Source: Ruminococcus_G sp964621905 (GTDB lineage Bacteria; Bacillota; Clostridia; Lachnospirales; Lachnospiraceae). From it: 64,000 nucleotides of DNA. Under the pieces are notes generated by a model. It saw only the letters and a list, made by a program, of their open reading frames with translations. It searched no databases and was not told the origin of the DNA. The stretch is taken from contig CAZUNG010000014.1 of the NCBI GenBank assembly GCA_964621905.1, forward strand, positions 1-64,000, in the 5' to 3' direction. A program made the position numbers and the translations under genes. This document shows, piece after piece, positions 31,369-40,303 of the stretch; position 1 is the first letter of the stretch; each line of letters opens with the position of its first letter.

Positions 31369-33330
31369 TCAGTCCTCCCCGTCGTCATATTCATCATCGT
31401 CATCATCATCGTATCTCTGCTTTTGGCGGCGTTTTTCATCTTTGCGCTTCTTGATCCGAACCAGGACAATGATCAGCAGGACAATCACCAGCACTGCGGC
31501 CACCGCCGCGATGCAGATTGCCGTCACCTGATTTCTGATCCGTGCCGAAGCCTGTTCAATATCTTCATACTGCAGAATCTGCTGTCTGTCATAATCACTG
31601 AGTGCTGCAATCCTGCTCTCAATATCCTTCACCGCTTTTTTATCTTTCAGTGAAATCTGATCAACCGGATACAAAGTTTCCGTCACAATATCATTGATAT
31701 CGCTGATCTCCTGCAAAGTCGCAGTGATGGCTTTCTTTTTCCCTTCCAGCAGTTTTCCCGTATCCTCATACTGATCTGCATTTTCTGATTTATTCAGCTT
31801 ATTCAGCAGCTTGATAACGTCCACGTAATATTCCGTTGACCCATTGTCAGGAATATCATCTGCCTTCCTGGCATCCTCATCCGTGAATTGAATATTTGCA
31901 GACATGGAAACCTCCTGCCCAAACAGGGAAGTCACGGCGCCGTTTCCGCCGGTATTCTGCTCCATGGCGGCCGCCAGGAATTCAGAATCATTCTCTATTT
32001 CTGCACGCTCCATGAGATCAGCCAGCTTATCATAGTTGAATATGTAGCTGCGCTCTTCCACAGGCACCTTGCGATATGCAGCATACGCGGCTGTCAGTTC
32101 CTCAGGTGCCGCATCGTCGCGCAGGTTATCGATGGCCGCGCGCGCCTCTTCCACCTGTGTTTTTACCTCTGCATCTATCTCCGGACGGAAATCATACAAT
32201 GTGCGCATATCCGCGTAATAACGGCAGAGTGCAGTCAGCGCATAATATGCCTGCTGGGTCGCCATACCGTTTGATTTGTCAGGGTCCGCGTCAGGATTTT
32301 CCTCGTCATATTCATGGGAATGAAGGAATCCGCCGTCATCGTTTCGATAATCCATCAGCGCATCCAGTACCGTGTTCTCACCTTTGATAAACCGGCTGTC
32401 ACCGCACGGGTCAATGCCGAGCGAACACAGCGCCACGATCACCTGACAGCAGCTCTCGCTGTTGCTCATATTCCAGCTGGTAAAGCCACCGTCATCCCTC
32501 TGGTTTTCAGACAAACACGTCAGTGCGGTATCCACCGCCTGACGTACTGATTTTGTCTCCTGATTTTTAAAACGCTCAATCTCATAAGTTTCTTCACTGT
32601 TATAATATGGCGCCAGCGCCTGAACTGCCATGGCTGTCATATCTACATCGGATGCGCTGTCTGCCGAAATGGCATCCAGTGCAAATCCTCCGTCGTCCAG
32701 CTGATATGAGAGAAGCCGCGTTAACATACTTGTTCTGTCGTCCGCCGCTCCCTCTGGAACCTGATACCGCAGACCATCCAGCGTCAGTAGACCGTAGATC
32801 AGCGCATTGACACCCTGCTTTCCTAAAGGCTCTGTTCTCCCTCGGTCATACGTACCGTCGGCAATCAGATCGATGGAATTTCCATCGGCATCTGTACCTG
32901 CAGATGTCGGATCTCCGCCGAGACTCAGCACGGTGAGCGCCCGGCGCTGCCATTCTGTTGTCTTCTTCAGTCTTTTTTCATCTTGATAGGCCCTGGATAT
33001 CCCGTCTTCCAACACGGCCAGGCAGGCCGCATAGTCATCCGCATAACCGGATCTCCCGACTCCAAAAGCTGTCCAGTCACCGCTTACCGTCCCAACACTC
33101 TGTAAAAAAGTATTGTTGAACAGATGATCACTCTCGTCCGCCCCCACGCTGTTTTTCTCCCAGGAGATCATATCCTGCATAATCCCAAGAAGTTCCTGCG
33201 GCGTATAGTCCGTATGTCCTTCCGCATGGACGGCCCTTGCAGGAATCAAACCTGACACCAGAACCAGAAGCAGCAGTATGGACACCGCTTTATTCCACAT
33301 ATTTTGTCTTATCATCTGTCTTATCACCAT
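31369..33330 (-). CDS. Membrane-anchored alpha/alpha-toroid (transcobalamin alpha-domain-like) protein
   Basis: The 653-aa protein has a signal peptide ending near VHA (residue 37). An alpha/alpha toroid covers about 38-390, with repeated Asp-Gly-Gly motifs (LDDGGFA, RDDGGFT, NDDGGFL) and DVDMTAMAVQALAPYY. The last resembles the DTxAMA segments of intrinsic factor and transcobalamin. Two helical spacer repeats follow, then a C-terminal membrane helix at about 603-625 and a very acidic tail. Squalene cyclase or prenyltransferase activity is unlikely for a surface protein. Its start overlaps the 713-aa gene by seven bases. Confidence 0.82.
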   Translation of the reverse strand: MVIRQMIRQNMWNKAVSILLLLVLVSGLIPARAVHAEGHTDYTPQELLGIMQDMISWEKNSVGADESDHLFNNTFLQSVGTVSGDWTAFGVGRSGYADDYAACLAVLEDGISRAYQDEKRLKKTTEWQRRALTVLSLGGDPTSAGTDADGNSIDLIADGTYDRGRTEPLGKQGVNALIYGLLTLDGLRYQVPEGAADDRTSMLTRLLSYQLDDGGFALDAISADSASDVDMTAMAVQALAPYYNSEETYEIERFKNQETKSVRQAVDTALTCLSENQRDDGGFTSWNMSNSESCCQVIVALCSLGIDPCGDSRFIKGENTVLDALMDYRNDDGGFLHSHEYDEENPDADPDKSNGMATQQAYYALTALCRYYADMRTLYDFRPEIDAEVKTQVEEARAAIDNLRDDAAPEELTAAYAAYRKVPVEERSYIFNYDKLADLMERAEIENDSEFLAAAMEQNTGGNGAVTSLFGQEVSMSANIQFTDEDARKADDIPDNGSTEYYVDVIKLLNKLNKSENADQYEDTGKLLEGKKKAITATLQEISDINDIVTETLYPVDQISLKDKKAVKDIESRIAALSDYDRQQILQYEDIEQASARIRNQVTAICIAAVAAVLVIVLLIIVLVRIKKRKDEKRRQKQRYDDDDDDEYDDGED

Positions 33331-35465
33331 TCTTTTCCAAATCCTTCCACTGCCCCGGGCTTATTGCTGACACCATTCCCCATCGCTCCAGAACCGCCGA
33401 TATCCGCTCCATAGTACAACGTGAACCGTAACCGAATTGTATTGCCGGCGTGCAGACCGTATGCACCCATGGAGTAATTCGGATAGACCCCGTCTACAGA
33501 ATACATCCATCCGGAGCCTGACGAGAAATCAAACTCTCCCAAAGAATTCGTGTAATACCAATCCGGATTAAAAATCTCCGATCCTGCTTTCTCGTTAATC
33601 TCCAGCATCTTCTCCGCAAGATCCTCAGGAATTGACGGAGTCACAAAATTATTATCCGCCGTAATTGCCGACAGGTAACAATTGCTTCCTGAGCCGTCCC
33701 AGGAACATGAATATCCCGTACCTTCAAAAGCACGTTCTATAATTGTCGGGATGGTATCTCCCTCCCAGTACTCAACATCTACATCCATGAGAGTACCCAG
33801 GCCAATCGTGCCTGCCTCCAACGATAACCTAACCGTACCGGACGGTATGTCCGCTTCCTGTGGCTGATAGCCAATCGTGTATACTTTTGAATTCTCATAA
33901 CCCGACTCATCCCTCACATATACCAGGATCGTATTGCCGGGACCTTCTGCCAGCTCCGTACTGAAAGACCTGACGTCCCCGTCCGTCCACAATTCTGTGC
34001 ACGGAACAGAATTGCAGCTGGCAGAGATATTCGTCGGAGGAATGCTATTCCCCTCCCAATCCGTTGCCTGCACCTGAAAAGTCAGCGTTGCGCCTGAAAC
34101 GGTCGTGCCGTCTTTTTCTTCCAGTTCTGTGCATATGATCGTGGGAGCATTGTTTTCTATATCTTCATCACTGATATCCGGATTCTGGTGAGGGTCCGCT
34201 ATAAAGGTCACTCTGTACTCCTGTGTCACTCCGCGTCCGAGAGCGTCATACGGTGTTATGTAGATGATGTTTTCGCCTTCCTCCAGCACCGCAAGATACG
34301 TATCCTGCTTGTCTGCAACCGGCTCGACATTTTTCCAGTCCCCTTCCACCTCCACATTTACCTTCGTCAGCTGTGGTGATTCATGAAATCCCTGTGCCGT
34401 AAACTCCAGCCTTTTTCCATAGACGGTCATTCCGTCCTCCAGATTTGTAGTAACCGTGTACCCTTTAGCATCTGTCTGGGGATCCCTGTAGATCAGCGTG
34501 TAGGGATAGATATCTGCCGTTACGGACTGTCCCTCATCTTCTGCCGAGAGATAAATCTTGTTTTCTCCCAATGCCAGATCCGTGAGTGTTACCTTGTCGG
34601 CGGTAGACTTTTGGCTCATGACACCATCACGGCTCTCCACATCGATCTTCAGCTCGACCCGCTCGCCATTTTTCTCCGCATACGCAACAAAGGTATAGGA
34701 ATCCGTCTCCGTTATCTCGCTTTCCTTCAGATGGCATTTAATAATAATATCTTCAATATTAACCGTAACCCTGTACGTTTTGTCCACATGGAACGTCTTT
34801 CCATCTGTCCCAAGATAGGTCACCCGAACCGTAATGGTATTCTCCCCCACCGCCAGATTCAGCTTACCGTTATATGTTGAAAAGACACCATCATTGACTT
34901 TGTCCTGAACTGCTTTGACCTCCAGGTCCGTCATCTGTATGACCGTATATTCGAGATTCCTGGTCGTCAGGGTATCATCATCCCGGATGCTGGTCTTAAA
35001 ATACTCGTCTTTTTTCCCATCATCGTCCAGATCTTTATTATCGTTAGGGTTATTCGTCTTGTTATCCCCTTCATTGCCAGCCTGATTCCCCTGGGCTCCA
35101 TTTCCCTGACCGCTCCCTGTCTGTGCAGTGTTGTCATCCCCAGAACCGGTCGCATCACTCTGTGTGCTGTCCTGGTTGCTCTGCTCTGCCCTGTCATTCT
35201 CCTGCAAATCATTCTGAACCTCAGCTTCAAGACTCAAACCTTCCGGCGCTTCCGCAAGCACTTCTTTTGTACTGGTCAGCTGTACGAGAGAACTGTCCCC
35301 GGCAATTCCCTGGACAGGATTTTCCATAGCCGCCGCCTCCTGCGTGACCAGCGTTCCCATCACCGACACAAAAAGCAGAACCACAACAAGCAGCCCTATG
35401 GCTGCTGCTGTGATTTCTTTATGTTCACTCCTGAATGTATTGATTCTCAGCAATATTTGTTTCAT
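33324..35465 (-). CDS. Surface protein with C-terminal transcobalamin beta (DUF4430) domain
   Basis: The 713-aa protein has an uncleaved signal-anchor helix at about 18-40, and a Ser/Asn/Gly/Asp-rich spacer to residue 150. Several beta-sandwich (cadherin/Big-like) modules follow, then a DUF4430 domain at about 541-690 with SGWMYSVDGVYPNYSMGAY and ADIGG. The spacer and sandwiches would hold the DUF4430 domain away from the membrane. It lies between the two toroid genes, 18 bp after the 1,476-aa gene, with a seven-base overlap to the 653-aa gene. I propose that it pairs with a toroid to close around a corrinoid. Confidence 0.8.
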   Translation of the reverse strand: MKQILLRINTFRSEHKEITAAAIGLLVVVLLFVSVMGTLVTQEAAAMENPVQGIAGDSSLVQLTSTKEVLAEAPEGLSLEAEVQNDLQENDRAEQSNQDSTQSDATGSGDDNTAQTGSGQGNGAQGNQAGNEGDNKTNNPNDNKDLDDDGKKDEYFKTSIRDDDTLTTRNLEYTVIQMTDLEVKAVQDKVNDGVFSTYNGKLNLAVGENTITVRVTYLGTDGKTFHVDKTYRVTVNIEDIIIKCHLKESEITETDSYTFVAYAEKNGERVELKIDVESRDGVMSQKSTADKVTLTDLALGENKIYLSAEDEGQSVTADIYPYTLIYRDPQTDAKGYTVTTNLEDGMTVYGKRLEFTAQGFHESPQLTKVNVEVEGDWKNVEPVADKQDTYLAVLEEGENIIYITPYDALGRGVTQEYRVTFIADPHQNPDISDEDIENNAPTIICTELEEKDGTTVSGATLTFQVQATDWEGNSIPPTNISASCNSVPCTELWTDGDVRSFSTELAEGPGNTILVYVRDESGYENSKVYTIGYQPQEADIPSGTVRLSLEAGTIGLGTLMDVDVEYWEGDTIPTIIERAFEGTGYSCSWDGSGSNCYLSAITADNNFVTPSIPEDLAEKMLEINEKAGSEIFNPDWYYTNSLGEFDFSSGSGWMYSVDGVYPNYSMGAYGLHAGNTIRLRFTLYYGADIGGSGAMGNGVSNKPGAVEGFGKEW

Positions 35466-35483
35466 GTATTCTCACTTCGCCCG

Positions 35484-38400
35484 CTATTTTGCAATATATA
35501 TTTTCTTTACTGAACTGTATGCGCCAAACGTATTTTTACCATTGATCTTCGTCATTGCCCGCACTTTGACATAATACGTTTTGCCCTTCTGAAGTCCGGT
35601 TACTTTTTTGCTTGTTGCTGTTGTGGACACCGTTTTCTTTTCAGCTGTAAACTTACTGTTCGTCGCACAGACGATCTGATACCCGTAAGCACCGTAAATC
35701 TTTCGTGAAAGGCCAACCGTCATTGTCTTGGATGCCGAATTGGTCAATGTTTTGATCCATGGAGTCGCCGGTATGGCAAGCGTTACCTTTTTGACCGTGC
35801 TGTATGAACCATATACTTTTGCACCCGTGGAGTCTTTTTTGTAAGCACGCACTTTCACATAATAAGTTTTTCCCGTCGTCAGAGGATTAATGGTTCTGCC
35901 TTTATAAGCCGTTGTATAGATACTCTGCGCATTTTTCATACTGCTGTTATCCGCATAAAGCACCTCATAGGCAGCTGCCCCCGAAACTTTACTCTTCAAT
36001 ACAACTTTCATACTGTTGGCGGCTGTATTTGTCAGACTGGAAATCACTGGTGTTCCCGGTGCCGTCACTTTAACCCATTTCGCATACAGCGTATAATTTT
36101 TCCTGGTTCCTTTTTTGATTGTTGTAACTTTATTTTTATATTTGCTGTCCGAATACCAGCCCCCGAACGTATATCCTTTTCTCGTCGGATTCTTCAGCGT
36201 AAACGTCCAGTCTCCGCTGTAACCAGGTGAGCTTTCACTGCTGTTGGTTCCGCCGTTCAGTACATAAGTCAGCTTATATTGATAGGATGTTACTTTGCAC
36301 AAGGCTTTGAACACTCCGACTTTTGCAGTAATCACCGCGCTTCCGCCTGCAACTGCGGTCACTTTTCCGTCCGCGTTGACCGTAACTGCTTTCGGATTAC
36401 TGCTGCTCCACGTTACCGCCGGGTCATCTGTCGTCGTCTCAGGCAGATAACCTACGGACAGATATTCAAAATCACCCTTCGCAAGCTTCAGCGTTTCCCT
36501 GCTGATGGTGATGCCTGTCATCGGTGTTTCCACATGAACAGCACAGATCGCTGACACATTTCCAACCATCGCCACAATAGCCGCCTCACCGTTACCAACT
36601 GCCGTAACCACTCCGTCTTCCACCGTTGCCACATCCTCATTACTGGATTTCCATACCACAGTCTTATCACTCGTAGTGTCCTCTGGATTATAAGTGACTT
36701 TCAGTTCTGCTGTCTCCGTCGGATTCAGTGTCACTTCGGTTTTATCCAGTGTGATTTCCTTTAGTACCAGCGCATACAGCTTATCGTATGCCGCCCTCGC
36801 GTCCGTCAGCACCTTCAGTTGTTCTGCCGAAATATACTGCTTCTGGGCATCTGTCATCGTATGGTAAGCCGCTTCCGCCCTCAGAAGCCTGTCTTTGCTG
36901 GCGAGCGTCACCTCACCGATCGCATTGATCTTCTCAATCGTCTCCTGTGCCCTCTTGTAGTCATACTTCAGACCGGATAAGGTCTGCTCGGCTGCCCTCA
37001 GTACGGACAGATTCTCCACAAGCTGTTTCTGGGCACTTGTCAGATACAGGTAAGCCCTTCGAACCGAAGCTATATATTCCTCACTGTCTGAGGTCACTTC
37101 CCCGATCTGCAGGATCATCTCATCAACTGCTGCTGCCGCTTCCACATCCGCGTGCAGCTGCTGCAGTTCAAGCTCCATTTGTACCAGCGAATAATAGGTG
37201 GTGATTACAGCCTTCTGCACATTGTTAAGCGCATCATATGCCTCGCGCACCTGTTGAAGCTTGGCCTCCTCTTCCAGTGTGATTTCACCGCTGAAATAAG
37301 AGATATCGAGTTCCACCTGACGTGCGGCTTCATACTCTTCATCCGTGATCACTTCGCTCGCCAGTCTTTCCAAGGCACTCAGTGCAGCGTCTACCATACT
37401 TCTGCTTTCTGCCGGTATCTCCGCACGTTCATCATCTGTCAATGCAACATACGCAGCCTTTGCATCCGAAACAACCTGAAAACTGTCATCCTCCAGACTC
37501 AGCTCCTCCGGAATCAGGGCGATCAATTCGTTAACATTCTGGATCCGTGCCTCTCTCTCCCGGAGCTTCGTCAAGGTCTCTTCCGCCGCCTCCAGCTGGC
37601 TTTCATAGTATGCATCCAGCATACCTCTCTGCTGTTCTGTCAGCGCATTGTACGCATCTCTTGCATCCGCGATTGTCTGTTCCGAATCGAGTGTAACCTC
37701 ACCGATCGCTTTGACCAGCGCAGCCACTTCATCCGCAGCCGTTTTGTCAGCCAGCAGGAGCTCTATCTGCTCTTCCGCTGCCAGCAGATCAGCATAATTT
37801 GTCACGAGTTCTTTTTCTTCATCGCTGAGGGCTTCATATGTTTCCCTGGCCTCTGTCACTGCATCCTGCTGTTCCAGCGTAATATCCACAAGCTCCGCAA
37901 TCATGGCAATAACAATATCTGCCGCCTCCGTGTTCTCCATCAGCTTTTCCAGTTCTGCTTCCACCTGGACTAGAATCTTATAATAATACTGACATCCGGC
38001 ATCCTCTTTCTCAGCCTCCGTCATACCGTCATACAGCGCCCGTGCTTTTTTGATTGTCGTGCTGTCAGCCACTTTGATACTTCCCGGTTTCAGTTTCACA
38101 ATGTATGCTGCAAACTGGCGGATATTTTCGTAATATGTCTGCCATTTCGCGTACAGCACTTTATCTCCATAGCTTCCTTTTGTGACAGCCGTTACCGGAG
38201 AACCTCCGAATTTGCTGTCCGCATACCAGCCGCCGAAAACATAACCCTCTCTGACAACCTCTTCTGCACCCGGAAGTACAATATCATCATCAAAAGGCGT
38301 ATAGACGGACGGAACCGTTACACCGTCAGCCAGCGCTCCGCCGTTTAACTCCAGCTGCAATGAAAACTCTGTCTCGCCGTACTGCGCATACAGCGTAACA

Positions 38401-39914
38401 TCCTGTTCCGGCATCGAAAGCACTTCATTTGGCTGATAGGCGGTTCCCGAGCCATCCGTCTCCGTGTTCCAGCTGACAAAAGACTCTCCCTGCTTATCTT
38501 TTCCAATCGGAAGTACCACTTCCGCATACGGAGAGTAATTCACAGTCTCCGAAGTGCCGTCTCCATTTTGATACGTCACTTTATAAGATGCGGGCCTCAT
38601 CTGTGTGTAGCTCCCATCTGTCATATCCGTCATATCATACAGACTGTTTTCTCCGTTTAAGTACCTGTCATAAGCCGTCAGCGCATAGATTGCCTGTTCC
38701 GTTGCCATGTCATTGACAACATAACCGGAGCCTCCTCCGCCATCATTTCCGAAGGTCACATGCTTGAAACCGCCGACTGCCTCGGAGGAACCACTGTTCT
38801 TTTCCCAAAACGCAAGCAGCGCATCGACCATGTTGTTGGTACGGACATCGTCTAAAAGTCCTCCCGGAGTCAAAAATCTTGCAGTTCGCCCGATATGTTC
38901 AAGCGGCACGCTTGCGGATTTCGGGTCAATACCCAGAGCACACAGCGCAACAAGTACCTGTACTGTCGACTCCGCATTGATACTGCTGCCCCATCCGCCA
39001 AAACCGCCGCACCGGTCCTGCATCTGATACATGCTGTAGATACCACGTTCCACCACCTGTACAAACTCGGACCATGGAGTTGCAGCCCCTGTGGTCTTAT
39101 ATTTATCCACATCCAGGTAATACGGCGCCAGCGCCTGCAGTGCCATGCCTGTGATATCCGCATCTGCACCGTTTTCCTTTGCAGCCTGCAGATTCAGCGC
39201 CCAGCCTCCTATCGTCTCTTCCGAATCTTTAATTTCTGAACGAACGATATAATCAATCATTTTTCCGCGCGTATTAATATCACCTTCGTTATATTTGGAA
39301 GGCTCCGTATAATATTCATAGCCGGCAGTGTCCATGGCAATCAGCTGCCAGATCGGACCGTTGAGCCCCTGGCGGTAGGAAAATGTATAAGACTGCGACA
39401 GCTTGTCAATGAAATCATAGCCCGCCACGTCTGCCGGGTCTTTTCCCATGGCGCTTAAAGTCAGCATCGCCCTGCACCACTCCGTACATTTATTGCGGTC
39501 CAGTTCCCCCTCAAGATCCAGAACTTTTTGCTCCACACGGCTGTAATAAGCGTCGAAATATCCATCAGGTATGTAATTCATATAATCGAGTCCCATGTAC
39601 ATGCCGCGCAGCAGATCCATGATCATCCACTCGCCATTCACGGAACCAAATTCCGGCGCCTCTACGGTCTCAAGCTTGTACCGTGCCGCTGCATTGATAT
39701 AAAAGCGCAGACCAGGAGCTTCATCCTCCCAGAACCGCAGCTGTGCAAAATGATCCTTTGGCTCTGCATTCGGGTTCCAGGCAACAGCGCCTGCCTCCAT
39801 CAGACAGGCAGACATCGTCATGACAAGCACCAGCACAATTGCCGTCAGCTTATTTACACCACGCCGTAACCGTCCGTTTCTGATTTGACTGTTTCGTTCT
39901 TTTTTTTCCATCAT
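35484..39914 (-). CDS. Giant secreted alpha/alpha-toroid protein with InlB, helical, Big2 and Fn3-like modules
   Basis: The 1,476-aa protein has a signal peptide (residues about 22-48). A toroid at about 60-415 contains DADITGMALQALAPYYLDV and GGFGGWG motifs. InlB-type repeats (VFGGWYADS, LYAKW) lie at about 440-600. About seven helical repeats of 55-60 aa with IGEVTLDSE and LT..QK cores occupy 600-1045. Two Big2 domains lie at 1045-1205, another InlB repeat at 1208-1281, and two Fn3-like domains close the protein. No LPxTG or C-terminal anchor is seen. The leader carries the cobalamin riboswitch at 40004..40184. GGGAGGAAACAG precedes ATG. Confidence 0.82.
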   Translation of the reverse strand: MMEKKERNSQIRNGRLRRGVNKLTAIVLVLVMTMSACLMEAGAVAWNPNAEPKDHFAQLRFWEDEAPGLRFYINAAARYKLETVEAPEFGSVNGEWMIMDLLRGMYMGLDYMNYIPDGYFDAYYSRVEQKVLDLEGELDRNKCTEWCRAMLTLSAMGKDPADVAGYDFIDKLSQSYTFSYRQGLNGPIWQLIAMDTAGYEYYTEPSKYNEGDINTRGKMIDYIVRSEIKDSEETIGGWALNLQAAKENGADADITGMALQALAPYYLDVDKYKTTGAATPWSEFVQVVERGIYSMYQMQDRCGGFGGWGSSINAESTVQVLVALCALGIDPKSASVPLEHIGRTARFLTPGGLLDDVRTNNMVDALLAFWEKNSGSSEAVGGFKHVTFGNDGGGGSGYVVNDMATEQAIYALTAYDRYLNGENSLYDMTDMTDGSYTQMRPASYKVTYQNGDGTSETVNYSPYAEVVLPIGKDKQGESFVSWNTETDGSGTAYQPNEVLSMPEQDVTLYAQYGETEFSLQLELNGGALADGVTVPSVYTPFDDDIVLPGAEEVVREGYVFGGWYADSKFGGSPVTAVTKGSYGDKVLYAKWQTYYENIRQFAAYIVKLKPGSIKVADSTTIKKARALYDGMTEAEKEDAGCQYYYKILVQVEAELEKLMENTEAADIVIAMIAELVDITLEQQDAVTEARETYEALSDEEKELVTNYADLLAAEEQIELLLADKTAADEVAALVKAIGEVTLDSEQTIADARDAYNALTEQQRGMLDAYYESQLEAAEETLTKLREREARIQNVNELIALIPEELSLEDDSFQVVSDAKAAYVALTDDERAEIPAESRSMVDAALSALERLASEVITDEEYEAARQVELDISYFSGEITLEEEAKLQQVREAYDALNNVQKAVITTYYSLVQMELELQQLHADVEAAAAVDEMILQIGEVTSDSEEYIASVRRAYLYLTSAQKQLVENLSVLRAAEQTLSGLKYDYKRAQETIEKINAIGEVTLASKDRLLRAEAAYHTMTDAQKQYISAEQLKVLTDARAAYDKLYALVLKEITLDKTEVTLNPTETAELKVTYNPEDTTSDKTVVWKSSNEDVATVEDGVVTAVGNGEAAIVAMVGNVSAICAVHVETPMTGITISRETLKLAKGDFEYLSVGYLPETTTDDPAVTWSSSNPKAVTVNADGKVTAVAGGSAVITAKVGVFKALCKVTSYQYKLTYVLNGGTNSSESSPGYSGDWTFTLKNPTRKGYTFGGWYSDSKYKNKVTTIKKGTRKNYTLYAKWVKVTAPGTPVISSLTNTAANSMKVVLKSKVSGAAAYEVLYADNSSMKNAQSIYTTAYKGRTINPLTTGKTYYVKVRAYKKDSTGAKVYGSYSTVKKVTLAIPATPWIKTLTNSASKTMTVGLSRKIYGAYGYQIVCATNSKFTAEKKTVSTTATSKKVTGLQKGKTYYVKVRAMTKINGKNTFGAYSSVKKIYIAK

Positions 39915-39964
39915 CTGTTTCCTCCCTGCCTTTAATTGTCACCACTCACCGTATTTTGGGCAAC

Positions 39965-39996
39965 AAAAAAAGCATATTTTCTCCACCCGAAAATAT
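39965..39996 (-). terminator. Riboswitch-controlled terminator 2
   Basis: Minus strand: ATATTTTC/GAAAATAT 8-bp stem with a 7-nt loop, followed by GC and seven T. It starts only eight bases after the riboswitch P1 stem and 51 bp before the 1,476-aa gene, as expected of a cobalamin-dependent transcription terminator. Confidence 0.8.
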
Positions 39997-40003
39997 TACT
40001 TTG

Positions 40004-40184
40004 CCTGACGTATGGCAGTTCTCCTGACTTCGCTTCATTCTAGGGAATGCCTTCCCGGACGTCTCCTCGTCCAGTGGTATTTCATTCCTTCGTCCACGTT
40101 ACAGTAGTGGTGACTGTTCCGGATTCACACCGGATTCTCTTTTAACGTATTTTTGCTTCTCCCTGCAAAAATTCGACCATACAT
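40004..40184 (-). promoter_or_regulatory. Cobalamin riboswitch 2
   Basis: Minus strand: P1 is closed by GTATGG/CCATAC (40182-40177 with 40015-40010). Inside are AATCCGGTGTGAATCCGG, ACAGTC, CTACTGTAA, the CCACTGGACGAG/GGGAAGG block and the B12-box-like AGTCAGGAGAACTGCC. These are the conserved core segments of the adenosylcobalamin-type riboswitch in the right order. It controls the operon from the 1,476-aa gene through the ECF transporter, by the terminator at 39965..39996. Confidence 0.92.
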
Positions 40185-40207
40185 GCTGACTTTATTAAAT
40201 TGGTTTC

Positions 40208-40236
40208 AGTATATCACATCCTTTTTTTAAAGTAAA
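40208..40236 (-). promoter_or_regulatory. Promoter of cobalamin operon 2
   Basis: Minus strand: -35 TTTACT (40236-40231) and -10 TATACT (40213-40208) with 17 bp spacing. The predicted RNA start lies about 20 nt before the riboswitch P1. Confidence 0.75.
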
Positions 40237-40259
40237 CTGCAAATCCCGCACTGTTATGG

Positions 40260-40298
40260 CAAAACAGCGGGGTATTCCAAAATGGAATCCCCCGCTGT
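40260..40298 (-). terminator. Terminator of the 1,454-aa surface protein gene
   Basis: Minus strand: ACAGCGGGGG-ATTCCA pairs with TGGAATACCCCGCTGT (16 pairs, one G-U) across three bases, then TTTTGCC. It lies five bases after the stop, separating this gene from the next riboswitch promoter. Confidence 0.8.
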
Positions 40299-40303
40299 CA
40301 TCA

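Noticed and set aside
31369..33330. Squalene cyclase or prenyltransferase enzyme
   Set aside because: The toroid repeats resemble these folds, but the protein is exported and membrane-anchored, and it sits with DUF4430 proteins under a cobalamin riboswitch. A binding role fits better.
35484..39914. Lipoprotein or sortase anchoring of the 1,476-aa protein
   Set aside because: An MSAC segment in the signal region is a poor lipobox, and there is no LPxTG-type motif or C-terminal helix, so I do not claim either.
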